Assembly: GCA_007827375.1 (NCBI GenBank)
Contig: VISH01000002.1
Location: 1,017,001-1,081,000 of the forward strand
Origin: Alteromonadaceae bacterium 2753L.S.0a.02
Lineage (GTDB): Bacteria > Pseudomonadota > Gammaproteobacteria > Pseudomonadales > Cellvibrionaceae
Direction of reading: 5' to 3'
Length of the DNA stretch: 64,000 bases
The notes below the pieces were generated by a model, which worked only from the letters and a program-made list of their open reading frames with translations, had not been told where the DNA came from and did not search any database. Shown here piece after piece: positions 36,837-45,256 of the stretch. The position numbers and the translations under genes are program-made. Each line of letters opens with the position of its first letter. Position 1 is the first letter of the stretch.

Positions 36837-37931
36837 ATGACATCTTTTTTCTTTCCCGCATTGCTCGCCCCATTTTCAAGCCGCGCCATTGCGTTACTCA
36901 CACTTATCGCTCTGTTACCCTGGCCGACCATGGCCGAGTCGCAGAGCGCTTGGCGGGTTGAAACCTTTTCCCTCACATCCAAACAGCTTCAGCAAAATAA
37001 GCTGGCGCTGAATGTACAGCGCGAAATCTGGGTTTGGTTGCCGCCGGGTTACGATCAATCCACGCGGCGTTACCCCGTAATTCACTACATCCACAACTAC
37101 GGCTGGAGCGCACAGCAGATGCACGAGGTGGAACGCATCGGCGAAACCTTCTCCCGCGCCCTGGCGCGTGGCCAGACCGATGAATTTATTTTTGTGGTTG
37201 GCGACTATCGGGCCACCCATACACCGGGCGTTTTTTGCGGCAACAACACCGTCGTTGGCCGCTGGTGGGACTACACCAGCAAAGAATTGGTTGCCGCCGT
37301 CGACAAGCGCTATCGCACCATAGCGAAACCCGAAGCCAGAGGCTTGGCCGGGGATTTTATTGGCGGTTATTGCGCAATTCGCGTTGCCATGGAACGCCCG
37401 GGTGTGTTTTCCAGCGTCTACGCACTGCACCCGGTGGGAACCGCAAGCGACCGAATTTTACGCAGCGAACCCGAATGGCAATTGCTCAATACGGCCCGAT
37501 CGTATCAAGACCTGAAAGGCATGAACCCCTTTACCCAAGCCTACCTGCTTATGGCGCAGTCGCACGTGCCCAACCCTAACAAACCGCCCTTTTACGCGAA
37601 TTTTCTGAAAACGCTGGACCATGGCGAACTCAGCGTCGCCCCGAAAACGCTCACCGAACTGCGCAATAACTTCGCCTTGAAAAACCGTGTGGGGCGTTTT
37701 GTAGAACCGTTAAAATCATTGCGCGGCTTTATGTTCGACTGGGGTCGCCAAGACCCCAACCAGGCCCACGTCACCGGCAACCGACAATTCGCGTGGGAGC
37801 TGGAACAGTACGGTATTCCGCATTTTGCCGAAGAATATCGGGGCAACGAGTGGAGTGAAAAATGGATTCCCTATGGGCGGGTCGAAGACCGGATGTTACC
37901 GTTTTTTAAGCGCTACCTTGAGCTTGAGTGA
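36837..37931 (+). CDS. Exported esterase-fold protein lacking the usual catalytic Ser and His
   Basis: 364 aa from the ATG at 36837, preceded by TTGGAGG 6 bp upstream; a TTG at 36825 would lie on that ribosome binding site. A signal peptide (LLTLIALLPWPTMA) is followed by an esterase D-type alpha/beta hydrolase fold. At the nucleophile elbow, where relatives have AG-x-S-M-GG, this protein reads LAGDFIGGYCA, so the Ser position is Phe. Near the end, the usual G-x-H-x-W reads RGNEWSEKW, so the His is replaced too. The acid segment (FDWGRQDPN) is kept. Probably a binding or pseudo-enzyme; a base error could change one site but hardly both. Confidence 0.72.
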   Translation: MTSFFFPALLAPFSSRAIALLTLIALLPWPTMAESQSAWRVETFSLTSKQLQQNKLALNVQREIWVWLPPGYDQSTRRYPVIHYIHNYGWSAQQMHEVERIGETFSRALARGQTDEFIFVVGDYRATHTPGVFCGNNTVVGRWWDYTSKELVAAVDKRYRTIAKPEARGLAGDFIGGYCAIRVAMERPGVFSSVYALHPVGTASDRILRSEPEWQLLNTARSYQDLKGMNPFTQAYLLMAQSHVPNPNKPPFYANFLKTLDHGELSVAPKTLTELRNNFALKNRVGRFVEPLKSLRGFMFDWGRQDPNQAHVTGNRQFAWELEQYGIPHFAEEYRGNEWSEKWIPYGRVEDRMLPFFKRYLELE

Positions 37932-38113
37932 GGCTTGCGAAGCTTAATGGCGAAACCAAGCTTAACAAGCCAACGCTCGAACACCGTAAGCAACAGGCCC
38001 TAACAACCGAGCTGGCTGAAAATCGAAAACAATTGCCCCGTGCACTGCACGCTTCCCGGCAGGGTCAACATTAAATCGAGTGGCACCATGAATAATGTTT
38101 TTTGCTTTTTCGG

Positions 38114-38647
38114 TTACCCAAACGCGCCCGCGATTTCCGGGCCTTGTGGTGGTAGCAAATCTTCGAGAAAAAAAGCGGATAACTCAGAGCGGTTGGTCAG
38201 GCCGGCTTTGCCATAAATCGCCATGGATTGCACACGCGCGGTTTTTTCGGCAGTGCCTCGCAGCGCCGCGATCTCTTTTAAACTCAAGCCTTTCAGCAAT
38301 AAAAAGCTGACTTCGCGTTCGGCGGGCGTCAGGTGCCAGGCATCCAGTTGTTTATCAATCAATGCAGATAAGCCGTCCAGATAGGTTTTGGACTGGTTGC
38401 GCCACTGCTCGGCTTGCCATTTTAAGGTCGCTTCCCGGTCGTTGGCTTGAGCAAGGTCCTGGCGCAGTTGGAAGCTGTCTTTCAGCAAATAAAAAATTCC
38501 CAACAGTGCCAGTAAGCCCGCCGCGCCCTCGGCAAGCAAGTGCCACCACACCACGCCATCCGTGGCGTCGTTCACCAGATCTATCGCAATAATGGCGCTG
38601 ATCAGTAACAAGGTCACCAATAAAATTCTGCGCTCTTTATGATTCAT
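38114..38647 (-). CDS. Membrane-anchored LuxR-type transcription regulator
   Basis: 177 aa from the ATG at 38647 (KERRILLVTLLLISAIIAID). Two hydrophobic helices at the N-terminus (LLVTLLLISAIIAIDLV and HLLAEGAAGLLALLGIFYLL) are followed by a coiled-coil stretch (FQLRQDLAQANDREATLKWQ). The C-terminal LuxR-type HTH is clear (LTPAEREVSFLLLKGLSLKEIAALRGTAEKTARVQSMAIYGKAGL). Upstream starts overlap the cytochrome gene and look non-coding. It lies 7 bp downstream of the cytochrome b561 stop, so the two form an operon. Signal unknown. Confidence 0.78.
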   Translation of the reverse strand: MNHKERRILLVTLLLISAIIAIDLVNDATDGVVWWHLLAEGAAGLLALLGIFYLLKDSFQLRQDLAQANDREATLKWQAEQWRNQSKTYLDGLSALIDKQLDAWHLTPAEREVSFLLLKGLSLKEIAALRGTAEKTARVQSMAIYGKAGLTNRSELSAFFLEDLLPPQGPEIAGAFG

Positions 38648-38654
38648 AGCTACC

Positions 38655-39392
38655 CTAATCGTCGTTGTGCCCGTGGCCGCGTTTAGCACCCCGTTCGTGG
38701 CCGCCGTGCTCCGCTTCACCGAGATGAAGTTGACTGCCCAGTAGCGACAGGTTCCTGCTCGACGCCTCGAAATTCGCCAGCAGAAAAGCCGCAAACCCCA
38801 ATACCACCAGCAGGAAAACCACGCCCAACCCGGTGTGCTTGGCAACCGCTCTATCGTGCTCGCTCAAGTGTTGTTTACAACCCGTAATCATACTCTTGCC
38901 GATCGGGTCTTTGTGTTTCACCGTATGAATGGCGATGCCGGCAATATGCAGCAGTACCACGATAAGAAAGGCGTTAGCGAACAGCTCGTGAAGCTCTTTC
39001 AGCTCGCCTGCCCCGCCGCGCGTTACCATCAGCAAACCCGAAATGCCCATACCCAGCCCCAGCAGACACATCAGCACAGCAGCCCAACTGGAGGCAGGGT
39101 TGTGGCCCGCCCAAAAAGTTTTATTGGGAGACAAAATGTTTTTCACATACACCATAAGCGCGCTGGGCTTCAGTTGTAAATCCGTAAAGCGGGCATGCCG
39201 CGTGCCCACCAGGCCCCAAATAAAACGCCAGGGCAGCAGAAAGCACAGCACCAGCCCCGCCAGCATATGGTAGGAAAACACCAGCGAATCATCATCGACC
39301 GTATTGCCAATAGCAAAGGCGATAACAAAACAGCCGGCGAACAGCGTGTGAAATACACGGGTGGGCAAATCGTAGACGCGATGGGTGGTCAT
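38655..39392 (-). CDS. Cytochrome b561-type membrane protein
   Basis: 246 aa from the ATG at 39392 (TTHRVYDLPTRVFHTLFAGC); sequence upstream of it is not family-like. At least four membrane helices carry the His pairs expected for two b-type haems (RVFHTLF, FSYHMLAGL, LKELHELFAN, LLHIAGIAIHTVKHKD). The C-terminus is rich in His and Glu (HLGEAEHGGHERGAKRGHGHN). It matches the cytochrome b561 / Ni-hydrogenase b-subunit family (PF01292), an electron carrier in the inner membrane. No hydrogenase gene is present; the downstream LuxR-type gene is in the same operon. Confidence 0.8.
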   Translation of the reverse strand: MTTHRVYDLPTRVFHTLFAGCFVIAFAIGNTVDDDSLVFSYHMLAGLVLCFLLPWRFIWGLVGTRHARFTDLQLKPSALMVYVKNILSPNKTFWAGHNPASSWAAVLMCLLGLGMGISGLLMVTRGGAGELKELHELFANAFLIVVLLHIAGIAIHTVKHKDPIGKSMITGCKQHLSEHDRAVAKHTGLGVVFLLVVLGFAAFLLANFEASSRNLSLLGSQLHLGEAEHGGHERGAKRGHGHNDD

Positions 39393-40312
39393 AGCAGCAG
39401 GCTCGCAACAAGTTATTAAAGTTGAGCCAAGCCTACGTGGGCTCCCAGGTTTGCGCCATTGCCCATATGACCTAAAGCGCGTTTTACGGCAGCTGCAGGC
39501 CCACAGCCGCAAGCGGCCACGCCCGTTGTTGCCATCAAGCTCGCACAAAAAAAGCTCGGTGTTTGCTGCAAAAGCAAAACCTTGGCAAGCCCTTACCGCC
39601 ACCCAAACCAGCAAACTCATGGCGCACCAATCAACACTAAAAATCGGGGCGCCCAATGCCGCCAATCTTCCATAGAAAGTGGAGCGCCAAAATAAAGGGT
39701 GCTACATTAACCTTAGTTTGATTGTGTATTAACCAAAACCACCATGCCGGGATGCAAAGCGTGTGAGAGTAAGCGACACCCCATTACAGGTAGCAGATAC
39801 CGGCCGAATAACTGCTGAGTTAAGTGCTGGCTTGCCTCGCGCTACTCGAAAGCCTCACTCCCCTCCCTTCCAATGTGCTTCGATTCTTTTCTTACTTTCT
39901 GCGAACAAACGTTCCTTGCAATAGCGTTGTTTGGTTTTGTGCGCTGTGGGCTGGTTGGATGTTTTTTGGGGTGGGCAGGTGAGAAAAGGGGGCATGGTTT
40001 AGTTTGGGCCGTTGTGGATGTGCTGGAATTAGGGAAGTCGATTCAGGTGGACTTTGATTCCAGTAGCGCGGATTGAATTTTTGTTTAGACATAGTTTTCA
40101 GTTGTTTGCAGGTGAACATATGAAACTCGGGTGCGCAACTATTTGAGATAGTGCGCATGCTCACTTTGTCGATCGCGCGTTTCTTATGTCTTCGAATAAT
40201 TCATAAAAATCAATAATTTAGGTATGCGTAAGGTGATGTGGTTTTGGGGTTTGGAGCTTGCGCGTGGTTTAAATGTTAAGCATCAGTCATTCTTCAGCGC
40301 TAGGGGCGTGAA
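39393..40312. other. Long intergenic region, no convincing gene
   Basis: About 920 bp between the cytochrome b561 gene and the 609-aa gene. A 67-codon frame at 39873-40076 (+) codes for a hydrophobic peptide, but has no ribosome binding site and I do not believe it. GTTAAGC at 40275-40281 and GTTAAGT near 39823 look like cassette starts, yet no paired R'' site can be made out. The first half is GC-richer (like the cytochrome flank), the second AT-richer (like the accessory gene), so a junction probably lies near 39.9-40.1 kb. Confidence 0.35.
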
Positions 40313-42142
40313 TTGAAAGCAAAATATCTCTACGAATTGAGAGTTAAACGGAGACTAAAAAAGCGACTAGCGAAGAAGCAGTTTCCAAGGAAATCGTTTC
40401 AAGCTAACAAAGCTTATCGAAGTGAAGTTCTCGAGAATGATACCAATATGGCCAGCGAAAAGAGTATGTCTGAAAAATCAAAGGAAGAAATGGAATATGA
40501 AGACAGGCTTCGGCGCAGACTGAAAATTCTTCAAGAACAGTTTAAGGCTGGGAAAATCAGAATCGCAGAAGGGTTGGATGTCGAAAAAAGTTTATTATCC
40601 GTACGCGTCGGTCCTGATGGAGAGGTAGACATAGAAACGGTAGATGGATTGGTAAGGTCGATGGCTCTTGCGGTCACAGCAATTCACGACCGAGAGGAAC
40701 TCAAAAAGGAAGCCTCTTTGAGTGAAATACAGAATACATATTTCACCTTCATTGAAAATAATTTTGGTCATTTCTATAAAATGATGAAGAAAAGGGGCTT
40801 TACTCCTCATGATGCCGGAATGGCTCTCTCTAAAAACCCAAACACAACAGATGAATTCACAAAGAACCTAGAGGAGTTTCTAAGTGTTATAGATAAATTT
40901 TGGGAAGATGTTGGTGAAATAGCCCACATTCATGTAGAGGATATGCATGGCAATATAAAAGGTATTTTTGGAGGCGACCTGTTTCCATCTCATGACGAAA
41001 ATATTGCATCAAAATGTGGAATATATACGGATACGATTGTCCTTCCAGATCCGTTTTTACGCTCAAAACATATTTTTGCAAACTACCCCAAGGATAGACA
41101 AGCATACTATTTTATAAAGCATGCTATGAATATCCTTCAGTATAAAGACTTGGCTTGTGCAGATGTCGAAATTCCAATTATTGCTATTCTCCCTGATTAT
41201 GCGGCTCTACAAGAAGAGGAAAGAGAATTCTTCCATACACTTGGAAAGGACGACTCTCTCATACATGCAGGAAAACTTTTTGGTAGAAGATTTCAGTCGT
41301 TTGAAGAGCTAATGGACTTTGCCCATGAGTTGGATACTATTGAAAGAGCTATAGCTGAAATCAGTGACGAAAGTAGAGTGCTTTTCGATACAGAATGGAC
41401 CGGTGATGTATCCTCACAATTACATCGAGCCCTGCAAAGCGAGCACTATAAGCTTTTTATTGATTCGCCGGGCATATTGCTTGCCTCGCAGGCTTTGGGC
41501 AGGATGAGCGTAAGTAATGAGTTACTAGTTAAATCTAGAAGGTTAAATGGCACGCCAATAATTGATGCTCCTACGTCATGGCAGTATCTGGCTTGGAAAA
41601 TGGAGTACGACTCAGAAAGAGCTGAACTAAAAACTGGAGACCACGACTTGCACATTGTCAGGGGACTACAAGACCTTGCAAAGAATGAAATGGAGTGGTT
41701 GGGTAATATACCACCAGATGTGCTGATCGATATTAGAAAACAAGGCGCAATGGAAGAGATCAGGTCGATGTTAGGAAGTGGTATAAATGAGATTGTTAAT
41801 TCTAATCCGGCAAATTTCCACAGAAGCCGAGATCAGATTTTTGAAAATATTAATGAGGCGTTCATAAAGCACAAAAAGAATATCGCTGAATTAAGAGCTA
41901 AGCAGTGGAAGTTTGCCGGAAAGGATATGGGTTCCTGGATGGTAATGGGAACTCTTGGGGTTGCAGCAGCAGTTACGGGTATGCCTGTTTGGGGACTTGC
42001 TGTGATTGCTGCGGATCAGCTGTTGGATGCGCCCAAGCTTAGAGATATTCCTCAATCTATTAAAAATTTAGCCGAGGAGTCTCACAAAGTTAAAAAATCA
42101 CCGGTTGGAATGCTATTTAGTGTGAGCAAGAAAAATGCCTGA
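40313..42142 (+). CDS. Unrecognised 609-aa protein with charged helical regions and C-terminal hydrophobic hairpin
   Basis: The longest reading starts at a TTG (40313) with a very basic leader (VKRRLKKRLAKKQFPRK). An ATG at 40448 (ASEKSMSEKSKEEMEYEDR) is a plausible shorter start, giving 564 aa. The body is rich in charged helices, then has a globular middle (IFGGDLFPSHDENIASKCGIYTDTI; VEIPIIAILPDYAALQEEER). A late glycine-rich hydrophobic pair of segments (WMVMGTLGVAAAVTGMPVWG and LAVIAADQLLDA) probably contacts the membrane. I know no family. AT-rich, stand-alone and next to IS66 and cassette genes, it is likely horizontally acquired; an unrecognised defence or effector gene is possible, but nothing in it shows that. 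Confidence 0.6.
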   Translation: MKAKYLYELRVKRRLKKRLAKKQFPRKSFQANKAYRSEVLENDTNMASEKSMSEKSKEEMEYEDRLRRRLKILQEQFKAGKIRIAEGLDVEKSLLSVRVGPDGEVDIETVDGLVRSMALAVTAIHDREELKKEASLSEIQNTYFTFIENNFGHFYKMMKKRGFTPHDAGMALSKNPNTTDEFTKNLEEFLSVIDKFWEDVGEIAHIHVEDMHGNIKGIFGGDLFPSHDENIASKCGIYTDTIVLPDPFLRSKHIFANYPKDRQAYYFIKHAMNILQYKDLACADVEIPIIAILPDYAALQEEEREFFHTLGKDDSLIHAGKLFGRRFQSFEELMDFAHELDTIERAIAEISDESRVLFDTEWTGDVSSQLHRALQSEHYKLFIDSPGILLASQALGRMSVSNELLVKSRRLNGTPIIDAPTSWQYLAWKMEYDSERAELKTGDHDLHIVRGLQDLAKNEMEWLGNIPPDVLIDIRKQGAMEEIRSMLGSGINEIVNSNPANFHRSRDQIFENINEAFIKHKKNIAELRAKQWKFAGKDMGSWMVMGTLGVAAAVTGMPVWGLAVIAADQLLDAPKLRDIPQSIKNLAEESHKVKKSPVGMLFSVSKKNA

Positions 42143-42219
42143 CTTCAAGTTTGAAGTGCAACAGATGTAATTAAATTCCATAAAAAATATCCTCTGGAGT
42201 TTTATAGTCATTTCGTTTT

Positions 42220-42293
42220 CGTGGACGCTGGTTCAGTTGATCAGCAATTCTGTCACACTGCTGCTGAGTCAGTGAAGCCATTGAGCATCCACG
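42220..42293. repeat. 74-bp imperfect palindrome beside IS66
   Basis: Arms CGTGGA(C)GCT and AGC(A)TCCACG at the ends. Inside, TGATCAGCA and TGCTGAGTCA also pair, giving a long hairpin with a few bulges around 42250-42262. It lies between the 609-aa gene and IS66. Attachment-site, REP-like and regulatory explanations are all possible; it lacks the RYYYAAC/GTTRRRY boxes of an attC site. Confidence 0.5.
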
Positions 42294-42329
42294 GGGAAGA
42301 TACTGTGTAAGCGCCAAACGAACCCCACC

Positions 42330-43829
42330 CTATTCAAGGATGGTATTCCAAGGCAATAACGCGTCAATATCCTCAATGCTGCGCGCATTGGGCAGCTCTT
42401 TAAAAACGTGCGTTAAATAGTCGTAGATATTGAGTTTATTAGCCTTAGCGGTTTCGATCAGGCTATAGAGGTTGGCACTGGCTTTAGCCCCTGCTTGGCT
42501 TTTACTAAATAGCCAGTTCTTGCGGCCAATGGTAAACGGTCTAATGGCGCGCTCAGCGGCGTTATTGTCTATGGGATACCGACCATCCTCCAGATAGGCG
42601 ATGAGGCGATCCCACTGATTGTTGAGATACACCAACGCCTTACCGATTGCCGTTTTTGGGGGCACGGTGTGCAGACTTTTTTCCATCCAGTCTTTGAGTT
42701 TGTTGAGGATGGGCTCGGCTTCTTGGTGTCGAATCGCGAAGCGTTTATCGGGAGGTTCGTCTTTTATGCGTTTTTCGATGGCATAAAGACGCCGGATAAA
42801 AGCCAGTGCCTGATCGGCTTTGCCGGTTTTGCCCTTTTTCTGGAGATCTTGCGCCTCTTTGAACTTACGTCGAGCATGCGCCCAGCAACCTAAGCGCGTA
42901 ATACCGTAGTCGTTACACGCTTTTTGATATCCCTCATAACCGTCAACCATAATGGCGGTGTTTTCGGCACTCAACAGATTAACCGGGACCTGTTGGCCGC
43001 GACCTTCCGCATAATGGAAGATACACGCGGGTTTTTCGCCGTCATGAGCCATGACCCACATATAACTTTTGCTCTGAGCGGTTTTACCTGGCTCATCCAG
43101 CACTTGTAGTGGCGTTTCGTCCACATGAAGGTAAGTCTGTTTATGCAGATGCTCAATCAGCAGATTAATCAAGGGCTGAACCAACTCGCCACATTTCACC
43201 ATCCAGTTGGCCATATTGGTGCGATCCAACTCGATCCCGATGCGTTTGAACATCTCGCTTTGGCGGTACAGTGGCAACGCATCGCCATACTTCTGTACGG
43301 CGATAAACGCGAGCAAGCCGGGGCTCGCGATACTTTTTTCGATAGGCTGTTTGGGTTTAGCGGCTGTTACGATGTGGCCCTCACAGCAGGGGCAGGCATA
43401 CTTTAATCGCTTGTGGCGGATAACTGTGACCTTAGCGGGAACGATGTCTAATTGCTCGTGATTATCACTGCCAATATTTTTTAGCGTGCTACCATCGTGA
43501 GGACAAACTTTCTCAGATTCGGGGATATCGTGAATAATGTCTTCACGAGGAAAATTATCCGGGATACTTACGCGTGGCTTCTGTGTACGGGTATGGCCTT
43601 TAACTGGGGTGGTTTCTGGTTCTGCTTCAGCTACATCATCGGTCAGAACCTCTTCCGCTTCGTTAAATAAGCCCAACTGATCGGGCGAGGATTTTTCGCT
43701 GGAAGCACCAAAGCGTTTTTTGAAGAGCTTTTTAAGCTGCTCGTTGAGAACGGAAATCTGGGCATCGCGCTCCGCTAATTGCGCACGCAATAACGCGTTC
43801 TCTTTTTGTAAGGCTGCCGCATCGGTCAT
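42330..43829 (-). CDS. tnpC: IS66 transposase TnpC
   Basis: 499 aa IS66 transposase. A coiled-coil/leucine-zipper start (ENALLRAQLAERDAQISVLNEQLKKLF) is followed by a zinc-finger-like segment with CPHDGSTL and YACPCCEGH. The DDE core has YLHVDETPLQVLD, VDGYEGYQKACNDYG and the late NNAAERAIRPFTIGRKNWLFSKSQAGA motif. Length is normal and no frameshift is seen. It mediates transposition together with TnpA and TnpB upstream in the same element. Confidence 0.93.
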   Translation of the reverse strand: MTDAAALQKENALLRAQLAERDAQISVLNEQLKKLFKKRFGASSEKSSPDQLGLFNEAEEVLTDDVAEAEPETTPVKGHTRTQKPRVSIPDNFPREDIIHDIPESEKVCPHDGSTLKNIGSDNHEQLDIVPAKVTVIRHKRLKYACPCCEGHIVTAAKPKQPIEKSIASPGLLAFIAVQKYGDALPLYRQSEMFKRIGIELDRTNMANWMVKCGELVQPLINLLIEHLHKQTYLHVDETPLQVLDEPGKTAQSKSYMWVMAHDGEKPACIFHYAEGRGQQVPVNLLSAENTAIMVDGYEGYQKACNDYGITRLGCWAHARRKFKEAQDLQKKGKTGKADQALAFIRRLYAIEKRIKDEPPDKRFAIRHQEAEPILNKLKDWMEKSLHTVPPKTAIGKALVYLNNQWDRLIAYLEDGRYPIDNNAAERAIRPFTIGRKNWLFSKSQAGAKASANLYSLIETAKANKLNIYDYLTHVFKELPNARSIEDIDALLPWNTILE

Positions 43830-43852
43830 GGCGCCTATTATACAAAAAAAGA

Positions 43853-44209
43853 TTAAGCAACATCGGTAAAATGGAGGGTGTGATGTGGTTTAAAGTCGCG
43901 ATAATCAAAGCCGCGTAGTAACCAGCCCCATTGCTCGTGGGTGAGCGTGAGTGTTGAGAGCAAATCTTTGCGAGGCCATTTGAATTTATCGCGCTCAAGG
44001 CGCTTTTGCCAGAGTGCAAAGCCGGTACGATCCCAATAGAGTACCTTGAGTTGTGAGCGGTTTTTATTGCAGAACACGAACAGTGCCGAACTGTACACAT
44101 CCAGTGCCATGGAATCACTCACAATCACTGCCAGCCCGTTGATGGCCTTGCGGAAATCGACGGGATCGCGATGCAGGTAAATGGGAATGGAATCAGGCCA
44201 CTGAATCAT
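43853..44209 (-). CDS. tnpB: IS66 accessory protein TnpB
   Basis: 118 aa, the IS66 Orf2 protein (PF05717). It contains IPIYLHRDPVDFRKAINGLAV and LFVFCNKNRSQLKVLYWDRTG, followed by LWQKRLERDKF. Required for transposition in this family, but its biochemical function is unknown. Its ATG overlaps the stop of tnpA by 4 bp, so it is translationally coupled. Confidence 0.93.
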   Translation of the reverse strand: MIQWPDSIPIYLHRDPVDFRKAINGLAVIVSDSMALDVYSSALFVFCNKNRSQLKVLYWDRTGFALWQKRLERDKFKWPRKDLLSTLTLTHEQWGWLLRGFDYRDFKPHHTLHFTDVA

Positions 44210-44490
44210 GCCAAGGCTTTTACCAGGGCAACGAATGAAGGAATCGGCATGGTGCTGGGGCAGAGAATTTTACAGTGGCCGATTTGTAAAACCAGGCAAT
44301 TGGTGTGTTCTACCTCAGGTAGTACAATCGCTTTCGCGAAAGGGCTGCCCTCAGAGGCTCTGCGCTTGGAAAGCTTCAAGCTGAAGTACTTGGGATTAAT
44401 ATCGCGTTGTTTACAGAATTCTGTTTGCGATAGGCCTGATTGCTCATAGTCAGCAAAGAGCTGGGGCCAGTTGTGCTTTTTGTTGGGCAT
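44206..44490 (-). CDS. tnpA: IS66 accessory protein TnpA
   Basis: 94 aa, first gene of the element, a helix-turn-helix-like protein (WPQLFADYEQSGLSQTEFCKQ). IS66 elements carry it upstream of tnpB. The ATG is 80 bp inside the right end of the element. Length and position are family-typical. Confidence 0.9.
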   Translation of the reverse strand: MPNKKHNWPQLFADYEQSGLSQTEFCKQRDINPKYFSLKLSKRRASEGSPFAKAIVLPEVEHTNCLVLQIGHCKILCPSTMPIPSFVALVKALA

Positions 44491-44638
44491 GGGGACTCCT
44501 CGTTGGATGGAGCCTTTACGTTACATTTGCTTTTGAAGTCTGGCTAGAGTGTGATTCGATTGGCGCTTACGATACTGTCGAATGAGGCCGTTTATAAAAT
44601 AGGGTCAGACCCCGATTAAACTTTAAATGTTAGGTGCT

Positions 44639-44998
44639 ATGGGTATCTTCAAGTTTTACATATTTTTCGCGGTGATTTTGAGTTCTTTGTCTATGGCAGA
44701 AGAAAATCAAAAGTCATCTGCAGTTGGAACACCCTCTACAAAAGAGGAATGTTTAGAAAAAGGCGGGGAATGGATAAAGCATCTAATCCTAAGCGGGCAT
44801 TTCTGCGCACTTAAAACTACCGATGCAGGAAAATCGTGTTCCGATGACACACAGTGCCAAGGCGACTGCATTCCTAGTAACCAGTTTGCCAAGGCAGGAG
44901 ATTTATCAATGGGTCAATGTGCAGAAATATATCCTATTCCAGTAGGTTGCCCAACGCATATAGCCAAAGGTAAAGTTGTAGTGGTGCCATGTATCTAA
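44639..44998 (+). CDS. Small exported cysteine-rich cassette protein
   Basis: 119 aa from the ATG at 44639; one 12 bp upstream overlaps the cassette border. A signal peptide (FKFYIFFAVILSSLSMA) is followed by a Cys-rich mature domain (TKEECLEKGGEW, then GHFCALKTTDAGKSCSDDTQCQGDC, MGQCAEIY, GCPTHIAKG and a final PCI). Similar short secreted proteins with ECLEKGGEW/DAGK motifs occur in vibrios and other marine genera; function unknown. It is bracketed by GTTAGGTGC (44629-44637) and its exact reverse complement GCACCTAAC (45001-45009), the ends of an integron cassette. Confidence 0.65.
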   Translation: MGIFKFYIFFAVILSSLSMAEENQKSSAVGTPSTKEECLEKGGEWIKHLILSGHFCALKTTDAGKSCSDDTQCQGDCIPSNQFAKAGDLSMGQCAEIYPIPVGCPTHIAKGKVVVVPCI

Positions 44999-44999
44999 A

Positions 45000-45256
45000 A
45001 GCACCTAACAAGCACAAGCAGCAGGGACACGCTACACGTTGTTTCGCGTTCCCCTGTTGTGGGTGTTGAGACTGTAGAAAAGTTCAAGCGTGTACCGTAG
45101 CGAAATTATTTTCACACGGAGAGTGCGATGGGAAGCTTTTTGTATGACTGAAAAGGGTTAGCATTCACGTAGGAGAAAGATTTTGTGCATGATTCTTCAA
45201 CAAGATGAACTGGCAAGAGTTTTTCTAGGGTCTCGTTAGCAATCCAAGAAAAGACT
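45000..45256. other. Inter-cassette spacer
   Basis: 257 bp holding attC-like site 9 and the start of the next cassette (GTTAGCA at 45157-45163). No other feature seen. Confidence 0.4.
45001..45071 (+). other. attC-like site 9
   Basis: 71 bp: GCACCTAAC (45001-45009) through a strong imperfect stem (GCAGGGACACGC against GCGTTCCCCTG) to GTTGAGA (45065-45071). ACCTAAC fits RYYYAAC exactly and is complementary to the cassette's first bases at 44629-44637 over nine positions. Confidence 0.8.

Larger units (their letters stand above)
42307..44570 (-). mobile_element. Complete IS66-family insertion sequence (2264 bp)
   Basis: Ends are inverted repeats: GTAAGCGCCAAACGAA (left, inward) and GTAAGCGCCAATCGAA (right, inward), with further matches beyond. 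GTAAGCG ends are typical of IS66. Three genes in family order (tnpA, tnpB, tnpC, all minus) appear intact, and a perfect 8-bp duplication flanks it, so this is a recent and probably functional insertion. Confidence 0.95.
42299..44578. repeat. 8-bp target-site duplication of the IS66 element
   Basis: GATACTGT occurs at 42299-42306, immediately left of the element, and at 44571-44578, immediately right. IS66-family elements duplicate 8 bp. Confidence 0.92.

Noticed and set aside
39873..40076. 67-codon hydrophobic frame in the long intergenic region
   Set aside because: No start signals and biased by a GT-rich stretch; not supported.
40275..40281. GTTAAGC before the 609-aa gene as a cassette start
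   Set aside because: No convincing partner R'' at the end of that gene (only a weak GCCTGAC at 42138) and no upstream attC fold; left open, not called.
44592..44616. GGGTCAGACCCC palindrome as a REP or terminator
   Set aside because: Short perfect palindrome without T tract and no other copy in the window; could be RAYT-type but unproven.
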